Below are positions 9,360 to 17,049 of a DNA stretch of 64,000 bases, one piece after another. The stretch is taken from NCBI RefSeq assembly GCF_031844705.1, contig NZ_CP134609.1:3472001-3536000 (forward strand), in the 5' to 3' direction. The position numbers were made by a program, and so were the translations under genes. Position 1 is the stretch's first letter, and the number at the start of each line of letters is the position of its first letter. Source of the stretch: Streptomyces sp. ITFR-16 (GTDB taxonomy: Bacteria > Actinomycetota > Actinomycetes > Streptomycetales > Streptomycetaceae). The notes under the pieces were generated by a model that saw only the letters and a list, made by a program, of their open reading frames with translations, did not search any database and was not told the origin of the DNA.

Positions 9360-10094
9360 ATGACCGACGCGACGAACACACCACCCATCGTCTTCGTCCA
9401 CGGAACCCGCTTCAGCGCGGGCCAGTGGAGCCCGCAACTCACGGCGCTCCAGCCCGACTTCCGCACCACCGCCATCGACCTCCCGGGCCACGGTGCCCGC
9501 TCCGCCCAGCCCTGGAGCCTGGACGCGGCGACGGAGATCATCGCCTCGGCAGTGGACACGCTGGACGGCGGACCTGCCCTGGTCGTCGGCCATTCGCTCG
9601 GCGGATACGCCGCCCTGGAGTTCGCCCGGCGCCACCCCGCCCGACTGCGAGGTCTGGTCCTCGCCGGGGCCAGCGCCTCGACGCGCGGCCGGTGGGCCAC
9701 GCCGTACCGCTGGATCGCCGGGCTCGTCCCCCGCCTACCGCCGGACCGCCTGACCCGCTGGAACGACCGGCTGCTGCGCCGCACGTATCCCCCCGAGGTG
9801 GTCGGGGCGACCATCCGCTCCGGCTACGCCTTCCACACCCTCCCGGCCGCCTGGGGCGAGGTCCTGGGCCGCTACGACGCCGGCTCGATGCGCCATGTGA
9901 CGGCCCCGGTCCTCATCCTGAACGGCGAGAAGGACACGGTCTTCCGCTCCGGCGAACAAGCCTTCGCCCGAGCCCACCCGAACGCCCGCATCGAACTGAT
10001 CCCCCGAGCCCGCCACCTCGCGAACTTCGACGACCCCAAGGCCTTCACCGACGCAATCCGCCGCTTCGCCCAGCAGTTGCCGGCACGCGCCTGA
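9360..10094 (+). CDS. Alpha/beta-fold hydrolase
   Basis: A 244-aa protein. The oxyanion region is PPIVFVHGTRFSAGQW, the nucleophile elbow is VVGHSLGGYAA (Ser about residue 82), the acid is in LILNGEKDTVFR, and the His is in IPRARHLANFDDP. All catalytic residues are present. The start at 9360 directly follows a purine-rich GGGGGGATC; the upstream open frame overlaps the MarR gene and is ignored. Probably an esterase or lactonase; substrate unknown. It ends 4 bp from the convergent, lower-GC island gene. Confidence 0.88.
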   Translation: MTDATNTPPIVFVHGTRFSAGQWSPQLTALQPDFRTTAIDLPGHGARSAQPWSLDAATEIIASAVDTLDGGPALVVGHSLGGYAALEFARRHPARLRGLVLAGASASTRGRWATPYRWIAGLVPRLPPDRLTRWNDRLLRRTYPPEVVGATIRSGYAFHTLPAAWGEVLGRYDAGSMRHVTAPVLILNGEKDTVFRSGEQAFARAHPNARIELIPRARHLANFDDPKAFTDAIRRFAQQLPARA

Positions 10095-10098
10095 GCGC

Positions 10099-11163
10099 TC
10101 AGCTGCGGGGCCGGCCCATCACGATCGTGGCCGCGCTCAGGAATCCCGAGCCGACCACCGCCAGGACGATGCGCAGGGAGAGGGAGGACGAGGGGCCGAG
10201 GATGGCCGGGGCCGCTACGAGGATCGCTCCCGCGGCGCTGATGATCACACGGGAGAGCAGACGCACCCGGGAGTGCTTGATGATCACGGAGAACCGCACT
10301 GATGCCACCGGTGTCGTACCGGCCTCCTCCGGACCCAGCCGGATGGTCACGTGGGTCAGCGCGTCGAAGGAGGACGCGTCGGGCTGCAGCCAGAATTCGG
10401 TCGAGTCGTAGCGCAGCGCCACGTCGTGGGAGGCGTCCGAGGAGACCCGGAGGAAGCGGCCGTCCGTGGAGCAGGTCAGGGTGATTTTCGGCGTCTCGGC
10501 GTAGCGCTGCGAGTAGAAGCTGACCGGGAGCCGCGCGGGCTTCAGGTCTCCCAGGCTGAGTCGTCCCTGTGGCTCGAACGGGAAGGCGCCGGGGCCGGCC
10601 AGGTGCGCGGGCTGGTCGACGCGCATGAAGTAGGAATTCTCGAAGGTGGGATGCAGCGCGAGCCGCCGGGCGACGCTGATCCACAGCTGTGCCTGATCCC
10701 CGCCGGTGCGTATGGGAAGGGCGGGGTACTTCAGCACGGCCGGGTAATAGGAGCCGCTGTTTCCTTCGATGATCTTGTCTATGGCCTTACGGCTCTGGAC
10801 ACCGATGTCCGCGCGTGCGAGGGAGTAGTCGTCCAGGTCGACATGCTCGGTGACGCGCAGTTTGAAGAGGAAGACCTCGGCGACGCATTCGGCGGCCACG
10901 ATCTCGGCCACTCTGACCGGGAGCAGGAATGCGTCGTCCGGCGACGTGGCGTCCGCGACGAATCCGATCAGCGCGCGTTGCCCGATGATCTCCTTGTTGG
11001 CCACCTTCTGCTGGAGAGGTGGGGCCACGTACTGCGCCTCGTAGCGGAACTGGATCATCGCGCCCTGAGGAAGAGCGAGCGCTGTGAGAATGTCTTCGGC
11101 ATACCGACGCCGCAGATTCGATGACAGAAGCAGAACCTGCGGCCGCTCTTCCGGGTTGCTCAC
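10099..11163 (-). CDS. Uncharacterised protein with C-terminal membrane segments (island gene B)
   Basis: A 354-aa protein of no family I recognise. Residues 1-110 look like an alpha/beta nucleotide-binding or Rossmann-like segment (QVLLLSSNLRRRYAEDI, RALIGFVADATSPDD). The middle is charged. Two hydrophobic stretches close the protein (VIISAAGAILVAAPAILG and a second ending SAATIVMGRPRS), so it is probably anchored by its C terminus with the bulk in the cytoplasm. It lies 30 bp downstream of the TTA-rich gene in the same direction, so the two are probably one operon. GC is visibly lower than in the flanking genes. No TTA codon was found in frame. A sensor or effector role in a conflict system is a guess. 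Confidence 0.7.
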   Translation of the reverse strand: MSNPEERPQVLLLSSNLRRRYAEDILTALALPQGAMIQFRYEAQYVAPPLQQKVANKEIIGQRALIGFVADATSPDDAFLLPVRVAEIVAAECVAEVFLFKLRVTEHVDLDDYSLARADIGVQSRKAIDKIIEGNSGSYYPAVLKYPALPIRTGGDQAQLWISVARRLALHPTFENSYFMRVDQPAHLAGPGAFPFEPQGRLSLGDLKPARLPVSFYSQRYAETPKITLTCSTDGRFLRVSSDASHDVALRYDSTEFWLQPDASSFDALTHVTIRLGPEEAGTTPVASVRFSVIIKHSRVRLLSRVIISAAGAILVAAPAILGPSSSLSLRIVLAVVGSGFLSAATIVMGRPRS

Positions 11164-11193
11164 GCCGTCCCCCCACGAGCCGGATTTACCTGC

Positions 11194-12801
11194 TCAGACC
11201 GATTCGTACAGCGTCTGCATGCCCCATTTCGCCCGCATGGACTCCTCCAGCTGCGTATAACGTGGCCAGACACGGTCGTTCGGCAGTTCGTCGAAGGCGA
11301 GACGCGTCACCGGCTCGTAGTGGATGCCCTTGCGCGCGAGCTCGTCGTGCCGGTGGTAGATCACGTCCTGTTCGAATCCATCGGCCTGGTCACAGGTCAG
11401 ATCGATGATCTGCCGCGCACCGTCCGAAGGCGAACCGATCTCGATCCAGCAATGGTGATCGACGGACGAGATGGCCGGATCGTCGAATTGCAACCTGCCG
11501 TAGCAGTACGTGGCTTCGATCTCGCGACGCCGCAGTTCACGGGCCAGCCAGACCGAGCTGACACCGCACTGCCCTTTGGACGACAGGGGCTCCCGCGCAT
11601 AGCTGGGATGCGCCGTACTGGGCGACCAGGCGCCTTCCAGACGGCGCCGGAAGCGACGCAGTTCCTCGGGGTCGAGCGCGGGGAGACGGGCCGGGTCGCT
11701 CTCGTTCGCTGGTTCTGCCACTTGCTGCAGAGTGTTCACTTTGCGGATTTCTCTTCTCGCCGCACTGTCCGTACCCAGCACCACCAATAAGTTGCGGTAG
11801 GTGCCGGCACATCGGTCTGCGTAGTTGTTGGAGGTGGACTGCCGCCGCGTCACATAGCCGCCGTACTGGTCATAGCAGTAGGCAACCGGAGCAGTGGCGA
11901 AGGGGATGAAATTAGTCGCGTGAAGCGCTGATCCAGTAAATCCGAGCAGGGGGTTGAATGCCGTCACGATGAACTTGCATCCTACGGAACGAAGACGCCT
12001 TACCGCCTGCCCCATAGTAAAGCTCATAAGATTGTGCGCCGCACCCGATAGCCCCAGCGCCCGCGTGAGTACGAGCACGTTACCGCGCTCGGCGGGAATT
12101 CCCTGGAGGCGCAGGGCCCTTATGATCCCGGGCCGGTCGCACAGGGAAAAGGCGAGGTAGGTAAGGGGGTGCGAAGCCCCCTGGAGGTAGCAGCCGGCCT
12201 CCACCATGGTGTCGGCCCGCGCACTCAGCATGTAGTGGAGCCTGGATTGGTAGAGGTGCCCGACACCAGGCGCCACCAGATCGAACTTCACCCCTACGGA
12301 CGAACCGTCGGGACGCCTGACCGTGAAATCACGACGGACCTCGCCACCCCCGAACAGGAGCGAGCTATTGGCCAGCAGATCCGTGTCCTTGATGTAACTC
12401 GCTATCCTGCTGCACCGGGCGATCAACTGCGGCCGCAGCTCACTGTAGAGCTCCCCGTACGACCCGAAATCCCCACCCGCCAGGACCGATGGCGCGTGCA
12501 ACCGCAATTGGATATCGAAATCGCGTGCGCTTATCCCGCATAAGGCGGCGTCTGCGGCAATGAGATCACGGCAGTAATCGGAGAACTCGTCGACCAGCGG
12601 AGCTCTCAGCTCATTCACGAGCACCGACCACGCCTTCGAACGCTGAGCGCAGGGAGGCGCAGCGACCTGCCGGGGCAGCGGTGCCGGACCCGGCAGAGTG
12701 CGTGGGGATGTCGCCGGTAAGGCGTAGCCGGTCTCAGCGGGGCCGAGCGCGATACTCGCCATCGTCGTCTCCGCCATCCGGTCGCCGACAGGACTGAACA
12801 T
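11194..12801 (-). CDS. Two-domain protein: Mom/GNAT-like N half, Cys-His-Asp transglutaminase-like C half (island gene A)
   Basis: A 535-aa protein with an unusual architecture. Residues about 185-320 resemble Mom-like GNAT acyltransferases: a YLAFSL strand, a loop with VLVLTRALGL, and NPLLGFTGSALHATNFIP, close to the G-x-x-G-x-x-Y-x-A-x-N-F pattern of that family. Residues about 400-500 resemble a transglutaminase/papain-like fold with a possible triad of Cys412 (GQCGVSS), His449 or His450 (DHHCWIEI) and Asp467 (IIDLTCD). Three in-frame TTA codons (residues 28, 87, 338; bases 12718-12720, 12541-12543, 11788-11790) imply bldA-dependent translation. GC is lower than in neighbours. The start is uncertain: ATG at 12777 is an alternative. 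No known named family; both domain calls are by eye. Confidence 0.7.
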   Translation of the reverse strand: MFSPVGDRMAETTMASIALGPAETGYALPATSPRTLPGPAPLPRQVAAPPCAQRSKAWSVLVNELRAPLVDEFSDYCRDLIAADAALCGISARDFDIQLRLHAPSVLAGGDFGSYGELYSELRPQLIARCSRIASYIKDTDLLANSSLLFGGGEVRRDFTVRRPDGSSVGVKFDLVAPGVGHLYQSRLHYMLSARADTMVEAGCYLQGASHPLTYLAFSLCDRPGIIRALRLQGIPAERGNVLVLTRALGLSGAAHNLMSFTMGQAVRRLRSVGCKFIVTAFNPLLGFTGSALHATNFIPFATAPVAYCYDQYGGYVTRRQSTSNNYADRCAGTYRNLLVVLGTDSAARREIRKVNTLQQVAEPANESDPARLPALDPEELRRFRRRLEGAWSPSTAHPSYAREPLSSKGQCGVSSVWLARELRRREIEATYCYGRLQFDDPAISSVDHHCWIEIGSPSDGARQIIDLTCDQADGFEQDVIYHRHDELARKGIHYEPVTRLAFDELPNDRVWPRYTQLEESMRAKWGMQTLYESV

Positions 12802-12954
12802 CGTACGGCGAAGGGCACTCCCCTGTCAGCCGGATGGCGGTCAACGGCCTTGCCGCACAACGGATTTACCGCACCCCGCCCCTCACATCCGCCCAGGAAA
12901 CGCCTCGCCCAACGTAGACACCGCCAAGCGGCCCGTCGTCAGGGCGTCGGGTCT

Positions 12955-13602
12955 TCAGCCACGTTCGCCTCGTGTCGGCTTCGCCCGTACGTGCATCCGC
13001 TCCCCCTGCGGCCCGAACAGGCTGAGGAATTCAACCGGTTCCGGGCCCGCCGCGCCCCACCAGTGCGGGGTGTGCGTGTCGAACTCCGCCGCCTCGCCCG
13101 CCGTCAGCACCAGGTCGTGGTCGCCCAGGACCAGGCGGAGCCGGCCCGAGAGCACGTACAGCCACTCGTAGCCCTCGTGCACCCGTTGCTCGACCGGGCC
13201 CGACGGGGCCGTCGCCCCCGGCATGACCTGCTTGTACGCGTTCACCCCGCCCAGGTGCCGCGTCAGCGGGACGAACGTCATCCCGTGGCGCTTGAACGGG
13301 CGGAACGTGACCCGTGGGTCGCCCGTGTCCGGCGCGCCCACCAGTTCGTCCAGCTGGACCCCGTACGCCTTCGCCAGCGGGAGCAGCAGTTCCAGCGTGG
13401 GCCTGCGGCCGCCCGACTCCAGGCGGGACAGCGTGCTGAGCGAGATCCCCGTCGTCTCGCTCAGCTGCGCCAGCGTCGTCCCGCGCTCCGTCCGCAGCGC
13501 CCGCAGCCGAGGGCCGACGCCCGTCAGGACCGACGCCAGCTCGTCGTCCCCCATCGTGCCGCCCTCGGTTCCAGCGGCCGTTCCGTTCTCGTTCTCCGTC
13601 AT
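12955..13602 (-). CDS. XRE-family regulator with C-terminal cupin domain
   Basis: A 215-aa protein. The N-terminal HTH is LRALRTERGTTLAQLSETTG...STLSRLESGGRRPTLE (residues about 33-70). The C-terminal cupin_2 barrel has EGYEWLYVLSGRLRLVLGD and HTPHWWGA. This SutR/PuuR-like architecture senses a small molecule through the cupin. The ATG at 13602 is preceded by a perfect palindrome at 13611-13625, a probable self-operator. It lies downstream of a TetR gene in the same direction (32-bp gap), possibly co-transcribed. Confidence 0.9.
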   Translation of the reverse strand: MTENENGTAAGTEGGTMGDDELASVLTGVGPRLRALRTERGTTLAQLSETTGISLSTLSRLESGGRRPTLELLLPLAKAYGVQLDELVGAPDTGDPRVTFRPFKRHGMTFVPLTRHLGGVNAYKQVMPGATAPSGPVEQRVHEGYEWLYVLSGRLRLVLGDHDLVLTAGEAAEFDTHTPHWWGAAGPEPVEFLSLFGPQGERMHVRAKPTRGERG

Positions 13603-13610
13603 GGTTCCAT

Positions 13611-13625
13611 TTGCCGGACCGGCAA
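13611..13625. promoter_or_regulatory. Perfect palindrome before the XRE-cupin gene
   Basis: TTGCCGG-A-CCGGCAA: 7-bp arms around one base, 9 bp from the XRE-cupin ATG. Size and position fit an autoregulatory operator. An ATG at 13610 opens a three-codon reading frame (M-E-P-stop) whose TGA overlaps the real start. Confidence 0.55.
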
Positions 13626-13634
13626 GCCGCCTTG

Positions 13635-14291
13635 TCAATCCGACCCATCGGACCGGCCCGCCGCCGGGCCGATCATCGCCATCGACAGCCTCGTCAGCTC
13701 GCTCGTCAGCCACGCAGGCGGCACCTGGCGCGGGCGGCGGCCATGGTGCGCGAGCAGTTCGTCCACCGACCGCGTCAGCACCTTCACCACCACCGTCAGG
13801 TCCCCGTCCACCCCGTGCCCGCGCTCCCGCGCCCGCTCCGCCTCGTGCGTCAGGAACTCCGTCCACACCGACCGCCACCGCGTCAGGTGGTCGTCCATCT
13901 GCCTGCTCACCCCGAGCACCTCGACGAACGCCACCCGCGCCGCCTGCGGATCCCGCGTCACCGCCCGCACATACGCGTCGAACAGCCTGCGCACCCGCTC
14001 CTCCGTCGGGCACGTCTCCATGCCCTCCTCCGACAGCTCGGCCTCCGCCGCCCGCATCCCGCCGATCGCCACCTCGTCGTACAGATCGACGAGCAGCGAC
14101 TCGCGCGACTCGAACTCCCGGTGGAAGTCCCGCACTTCCACCTGCGCCTTCGCGCACAGATCCTCCACGGAGGTACGGGCGTAGCCGTACACGGCGAACA
14201 ACGTGCGCCCCGCCGCCATCAGTTGCGCACGGCACCACGCGGGGTCCCTCGTCCGCACTCCGTCCCAAAGCTCCACCACGGCATCCACCAC
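13635..14291 (-). CDS. TetR-like transcriptional regulator
   Basis: A 218-aa protein with an N-terminal TetR HTH: GRTLFAVYGYARTSVEDLCAKAQVEVRDFHREFESRESLLVDLYDEV. The C-terminal helical domain is diverged. Here the recognition helix is VEVRDFHREF rather than the common VSxGTLYxYF. Start ATG 14291; a GTG-initiated form is not needed. The ligand and targets are unknown. No divergent enzyme gene is adjacent, so the nearest candidate target is the XRE-cupin gene downstream. Confidence 0.85.
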   Translation of the reverse strand: MVDAVVELWDGVRTRDPAWCRAQLMAAGRTLFAVYGYARTSVEDLCAKAQVEVRDFHREFESRESLLVDLYDEVAIGGMRAAEAELSEEGMETCPTEERVRRLFDAYVRAVTRDPQAARVAFVEVLGVSRQMDDHLTRWRSVWTEFLTHEAERARERGHGVDGDLTVVVKVLTRSVDELLAHHGRRPRQVPPAWLTSELTRLSMAMIGPAAGRSDGSD

Positions 14292-14385
14292 GGGTCCTCC
14301 TCAGTCCGTCCCGGCCCCCACGCCCACTCTCCTCGCTCCACCGCGCCTACGGCGGAACCGCCACACCAGCGAACGGCCGTACGCC

Positions 14386-15381
14386 TCACCGTCTCCCGGC
14401 GTCCTGTTCGAGGATCGCCGCGACCCGCTCCCGCCAGGGCAGCGGATCGCGCTCCTCCTCGAAGCCGTCGCCCGGCCGGGACCGCGGCCATTTCGCCCAG
14501 TGCGCCGCCTCAGCCGCCCCCTGCGCACAGGAACGGCACACCGTCTCGTCCGCCCGGGGCCGGAACACATGCTCCGGCCCCTCCCCCTCGCACGGCACGT
14601 ACGGCCGCACCTCGGGCGCCCGTGCGACCGGCGCGGGCTCCTCCGGCAGCTTCTGCACGAGCCGGTGCCGTACGAACCCGACCGCCGACCGCACCCCCTC
14701 CGCCGGCAACTCACTCACCAGCGCCAGCCGCAGCTCCGCCGCCTTCACCCCGCGCCGCAGCCAGTCCGCCGCCGCACCGGAGAGGCTGCGCGCCTCCCGC
14801 ACCCCCAGGTGCAGTTGCGGGCTCGCGTGCCGCAGTGACAGCAACACGCGTTCCGCCTCCGCGACTTCGGGGTCCGGGGGGACGGGTTCGGCCGAGGGCT
14901 CGGCCGGTGGTTCGGCCGCAGGCGGCTCGGAGGGTGGGTGGGATGAGTTCTTCTCCCGTTCTTCCACCTCCGGTTCATAACCACCGGCCGACCGACCCCC
15001 CGGTCGACCGACCGTCGGAGACCGTTCACTCGGCTGGTCTCCCCGGCCCCGGCCCGCGTCCCTGATGCGCCTGGCCTCTTCGTCCGTCAGCCCGACGTTC
15101 GAGAAAAGCTGGTCGGTCACCCACAGCCCGCCCTCACCCTGCCGCCGCCACTCGTGGACGAAGCCGTTCTCCTTCAGCTGGGCCTTGGCCCGCTGGTACG
15201 CACGTCCCGTGATCCCCAGCGCCTTCGCATGGTCACTCAGCGCCTTGCTCGCACGCTTCTCGGGCAGGCCCTGTACGTACGTGATCAAGATCTTCGCGTC
15301 GCTGCCGAGCTTCGGATGGCGCACGATGTGGTGCGCGGCCTTCACATAGCCGTAGGACGGCGAGATAACATGCCAGAGCAT
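14386..15381 (-). CDS. Winged-helix DNA-binding protein with Cys-pair C terminus
   Basis: A 331-aa protein common in Streptomyces but without an assigned role. Residues about 15-90 form a winged helix (SDAKILITYVQGLPEKRASKALSDHAKALGITGRAYQRAKAQLKENGFVHEW), similar to DnaD/RepA-type or phage-regulator wHTH domains. A long acidic and proline-rich linker follows, then a helical region. Near the C terminus, VCRSCAQG and an upstream C-E-G-E-G could form a zinc site. The start at 15381 is an ATG. No adjacent partner explains it. Confidence 0.75.
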   Translation of the reverse strand: MLWHVISPSYGYVKAAHHIVRHPKLGSDAKILITYVQGLPEKRASKALSDHAKALGITGRAYQRAKAQLKENGFVHEWRRQGEGGLWVTDQLFSNVGLTDEEARRIRDAGRGRGDQPSERSPTVGRPGGRSAGGYEPEVEEREKNSSHPPSEPPAAEPPAEPSAEPVPPDPEVAEAERVLLSLRHASPQLHLGVREARSLSGAAADWLRRGVKAAELRLALVSELPAEGVRSAVGFVRHRLVQKLPEEPAPVARAPEVRPYVPCEGEGPEHVFRPRADETVCRSCAQGAAEAAHWAKWPRSRPGDGFEEERDPLPWRERVAAILEQDAGRR

Positions 15382-15489
15382 TCTCGGTGGACCTCTGATC
15401 CATCGTGGGGTGAAGGCCCTCGGTCCGGTGTTGGTAGCACCCCCGGGGGCCGCCCCATGCGCAGAAGCGCACGGAGCGTAATGACGCGA

Positions 15490-15915
15490 TCACCGTACAG
15501 CAGAAATCTCGTCGTTCACCACCTTCATCAGCAGCTCGAACAGCAGTTTCGTTTCCACGAACGGATCTTGATCCGTCGGCAGAGAACGCCAGTCCAGCGG
15601 GTACGTCATCCCGTACAGCGCGGGGATCCCCACGAACGCCGACTTCTCGCGCACGAGCGCCTCGGCCCCGGCCGGCCAGCGGTGCGCACGGGCCGTGCCG
15701 GGCGGCACGAGGAAGTACATGCTCCGCGCGCCGACCCGCGAACGGACGATCGGGCCCGCCTGGAAATCCGTGAACTGCATGATCTCGTAGGCCACTTGTT
15801 CGCCGAGAATGCCGACGATCCGTACGGCGTCGAAGTGAATCCCCGCGTGGCGCAGGGCGTGGCCGCTCGCGGGAATCCACGAGGGCATCAGGTCCAGTGA
15901 AGTTTTCGGTTCCAT
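15490..15915 (-). CDS. Small hypothetical protein of a whiJ-type locus
   Basis: A 141-aa protein. It carries an aromatic-Pro core I have seen in small Streptomyces proteins encoded beside XRE/DUF397 pairs: HFDAVRIVGILGEQV, then RSMYFLVPPGTARAHRW, then IPALYGMTYPLDW. No enzyme motif or membrane segment is visible. The ATG at 15915 faces the XRE regulator across 81 bp that contains two GTGCAC repeats, suggesting joint control. Function unknown. Confidence 0.75.
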   Translation of the reverse strand: MEPKTSLDLMPSWIPASGHALRHAGIHFDAVRIVGILGEQVAYEIMQFTDFQAGPIVRSRVGARSMYFLVPPGTARAHRWPAGAEALVREKSAFVGIPALYGMTYPLDWRSLPTDQDPFVETKLLFELLMKVVNDEISAVR

Positions 15916-15965
15916 ACGGAAAGCGTCGGCGTCCGCACGTACGGTGACCAGGGACACAAGGCATC

Positions 15966-15983
15966 TGTGCACTGCTGTGCACT
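15966..15983. promoter_or_regulatory. Tandem TGTGCACT repeats, putative XRE operator
   Basis: Two copies of TGTGCACT (15966-15973 and 15976-15983) exactly 10 bp apart, so on the same helix face. Each contains the palindrome GTGCAC. They abut the GGAGG ribosome site of the XRE gene in a divergent promoter. Confidence 0.55.
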
Positions 15984-15996
15984 TGGAGGTCGGGCT

Positions 15997-16809
15997 GTGC
16001 ATACGAGTGGTGGCGGGGGCGGCAGCGCCGAGATGTTCGGGGCGTTGTTGCGGCATTACCGGGAACGGGCAGGGCTGTCGCAGGAGGGGTTGGGCCACAA
16101 GATCGGCTTCTCCAAGTCGCAGGTGGCGATGGTGGAGCGCGGGCAGCGCCCGCCGAAGGGAGACTTCACCCCGCAGGCAGACGCCGCGCTCGGTGCCAGC
16201 GGTGCACTGATCGCTGCCGCCGCGAAGTTGACGTTCAGTCGGCTGGCTTCCTGGTTCGAGCCGTTCGCCGAGGAAGAAGGGAAGGCCAGGGCGCGGTACG
16301 AGTACGAGTCCAGCGTCATGCCCGGACTGCTGCAGACCGAGGATCACGCACGCGCCTTGTTCAGGGGCGAGTGCCCGCCGCTCGATGACGATGAGATCGA
16401 GGCCTTGGTCGCCGGTCGTCTCGCCAGGCAGGCCTTGTTGACCCGCAGACCGATTCCGGACATCAGCTTTGTGCTGGAACTCAGCGCGATCTCTCGCCCG
16501 ATCGGCGGACGAGGTGTGCACCGAGCGCAGCTCCGGCACCTTCTTGAGGTCAGCCGGTTGAGACATGTGCACATCCAGGTGATGTCGCCACAGCAGGAGA
16601 CACATGTCGGCCTGAGCGGGCCGTTCGTCCTGCTGGAGACCGACGACCGGCGTCGACTGGCGTACCTGGAAGTCCAGACGCGGAACTTCCTCGTCAGCGA
16701 ACAGCCCCACCTGGGAGACCTGTTCGCCAAATATGGCATGCTGCGGACCCAGGCTCTCGGGGTGGAAGAGTCGCGCGAGCTGATCGAGAAGATGGCAGAA
16801 GGACTATGA
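15997..16809 (+). CDS. XRE-family regulator with DUF5753 (WhiJ-like)
   Basis: A 270-aa protein. HTH_3 lies near residues 12-65 (GALLRHYRERAGLSQEGLGHKIGFSKSQVAMVERGQRPPKGDF). The DUF5753 domain follows, with RYEYESSVMPGLLQTEDHARALF and VLETDDRRRLAYLEVQ-type segments. GTG at 15997 was chosen because GGAGG at 15985-15989 is 7 nt upstream. WhiJ-like regulators affect development and antibiotic production and act with the small DUF397 protein encoded next, whose start overlaps this stop (ATGA). Confidence 0.92.
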   Translation: MHTSGGGGGSAEMFGALLRHYRERAGLSQEGLGHKIGFSKSQVAMVERGQRPPKGDFTPQADAALGASGALIAAAAKLTFSRLASWFEPFAEEEGKARARYEYESSVMPGLLQTEDHARALFRGECPPLDDDEIEALVAGRLARQALLTRRPIPDISFVLELSAISRPIGGRGVHRAQLRHLLEVSRLRHVHIQVMSPQQETHVGLSGPFVLLETDDRRRLAYLEVQTRNFLVSEQPHLGDLFAKYGMLRTQALGVEESRELIEKMAEGL

Positions 16810-17045
16810 GTACTGACCTCAAGTGGTTCAAGAGCAGCTACAGCGGCAGCGACGGCGGCAACTGCGTCGAGATCGCCCTCGCCTGGACCAAGTCCAGCCA
16901 CAGCAGCGATGACAGCGGCAACTGCGTCGAGGTCGCCACCTGCCCGCACACCGTCCACGTGCGCGACTCCAAGGACACCGCCGTCCCCGCCCTCGCCCTC
17001 TCCCCTGACGCCTGGGCCGCCTTCCTCCAGTACGCCGCCGCCTGA
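16806..17045 (+). CDS. DUF397 protein with duplicated N-terminal motif
   Basis: A 79-aa partner of the WhiJ-like regulator, translationally coupled through ATGA. A normal DUF397 protein has one W-x-K-S-S-x-S...G-x-C-V-E-V motif followed by V-R-D-S-K. Here the first element occurs twice: LKWFKSSYSGSDGGNCVEIA (residues 5-24) and LAWTKSSHSSDDSGNCVEVA (25-44), then the single HVRDSKD and the C-terminal WAAFLQYA. The repeat is recognisable at DNA level, so it looks like a recent in-frame duplication. Confidence 0.9.
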   Translation: MSTDLKWFKSSYSGSDGGNCVEIALAWTKSSHSSDDSGNCVEVATCPHTVHVRDSKDTAVPALALSPDAWAAFLQYAAA

Positions 17046-17049
17046 GGCG

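Noticed and set aside
16510..16575. Further GTGCAC sites as XRE operators
   Set aside because: They lie inside the regulator's coding sequence and lack the paired 10-bp spacing seen in the promoter.
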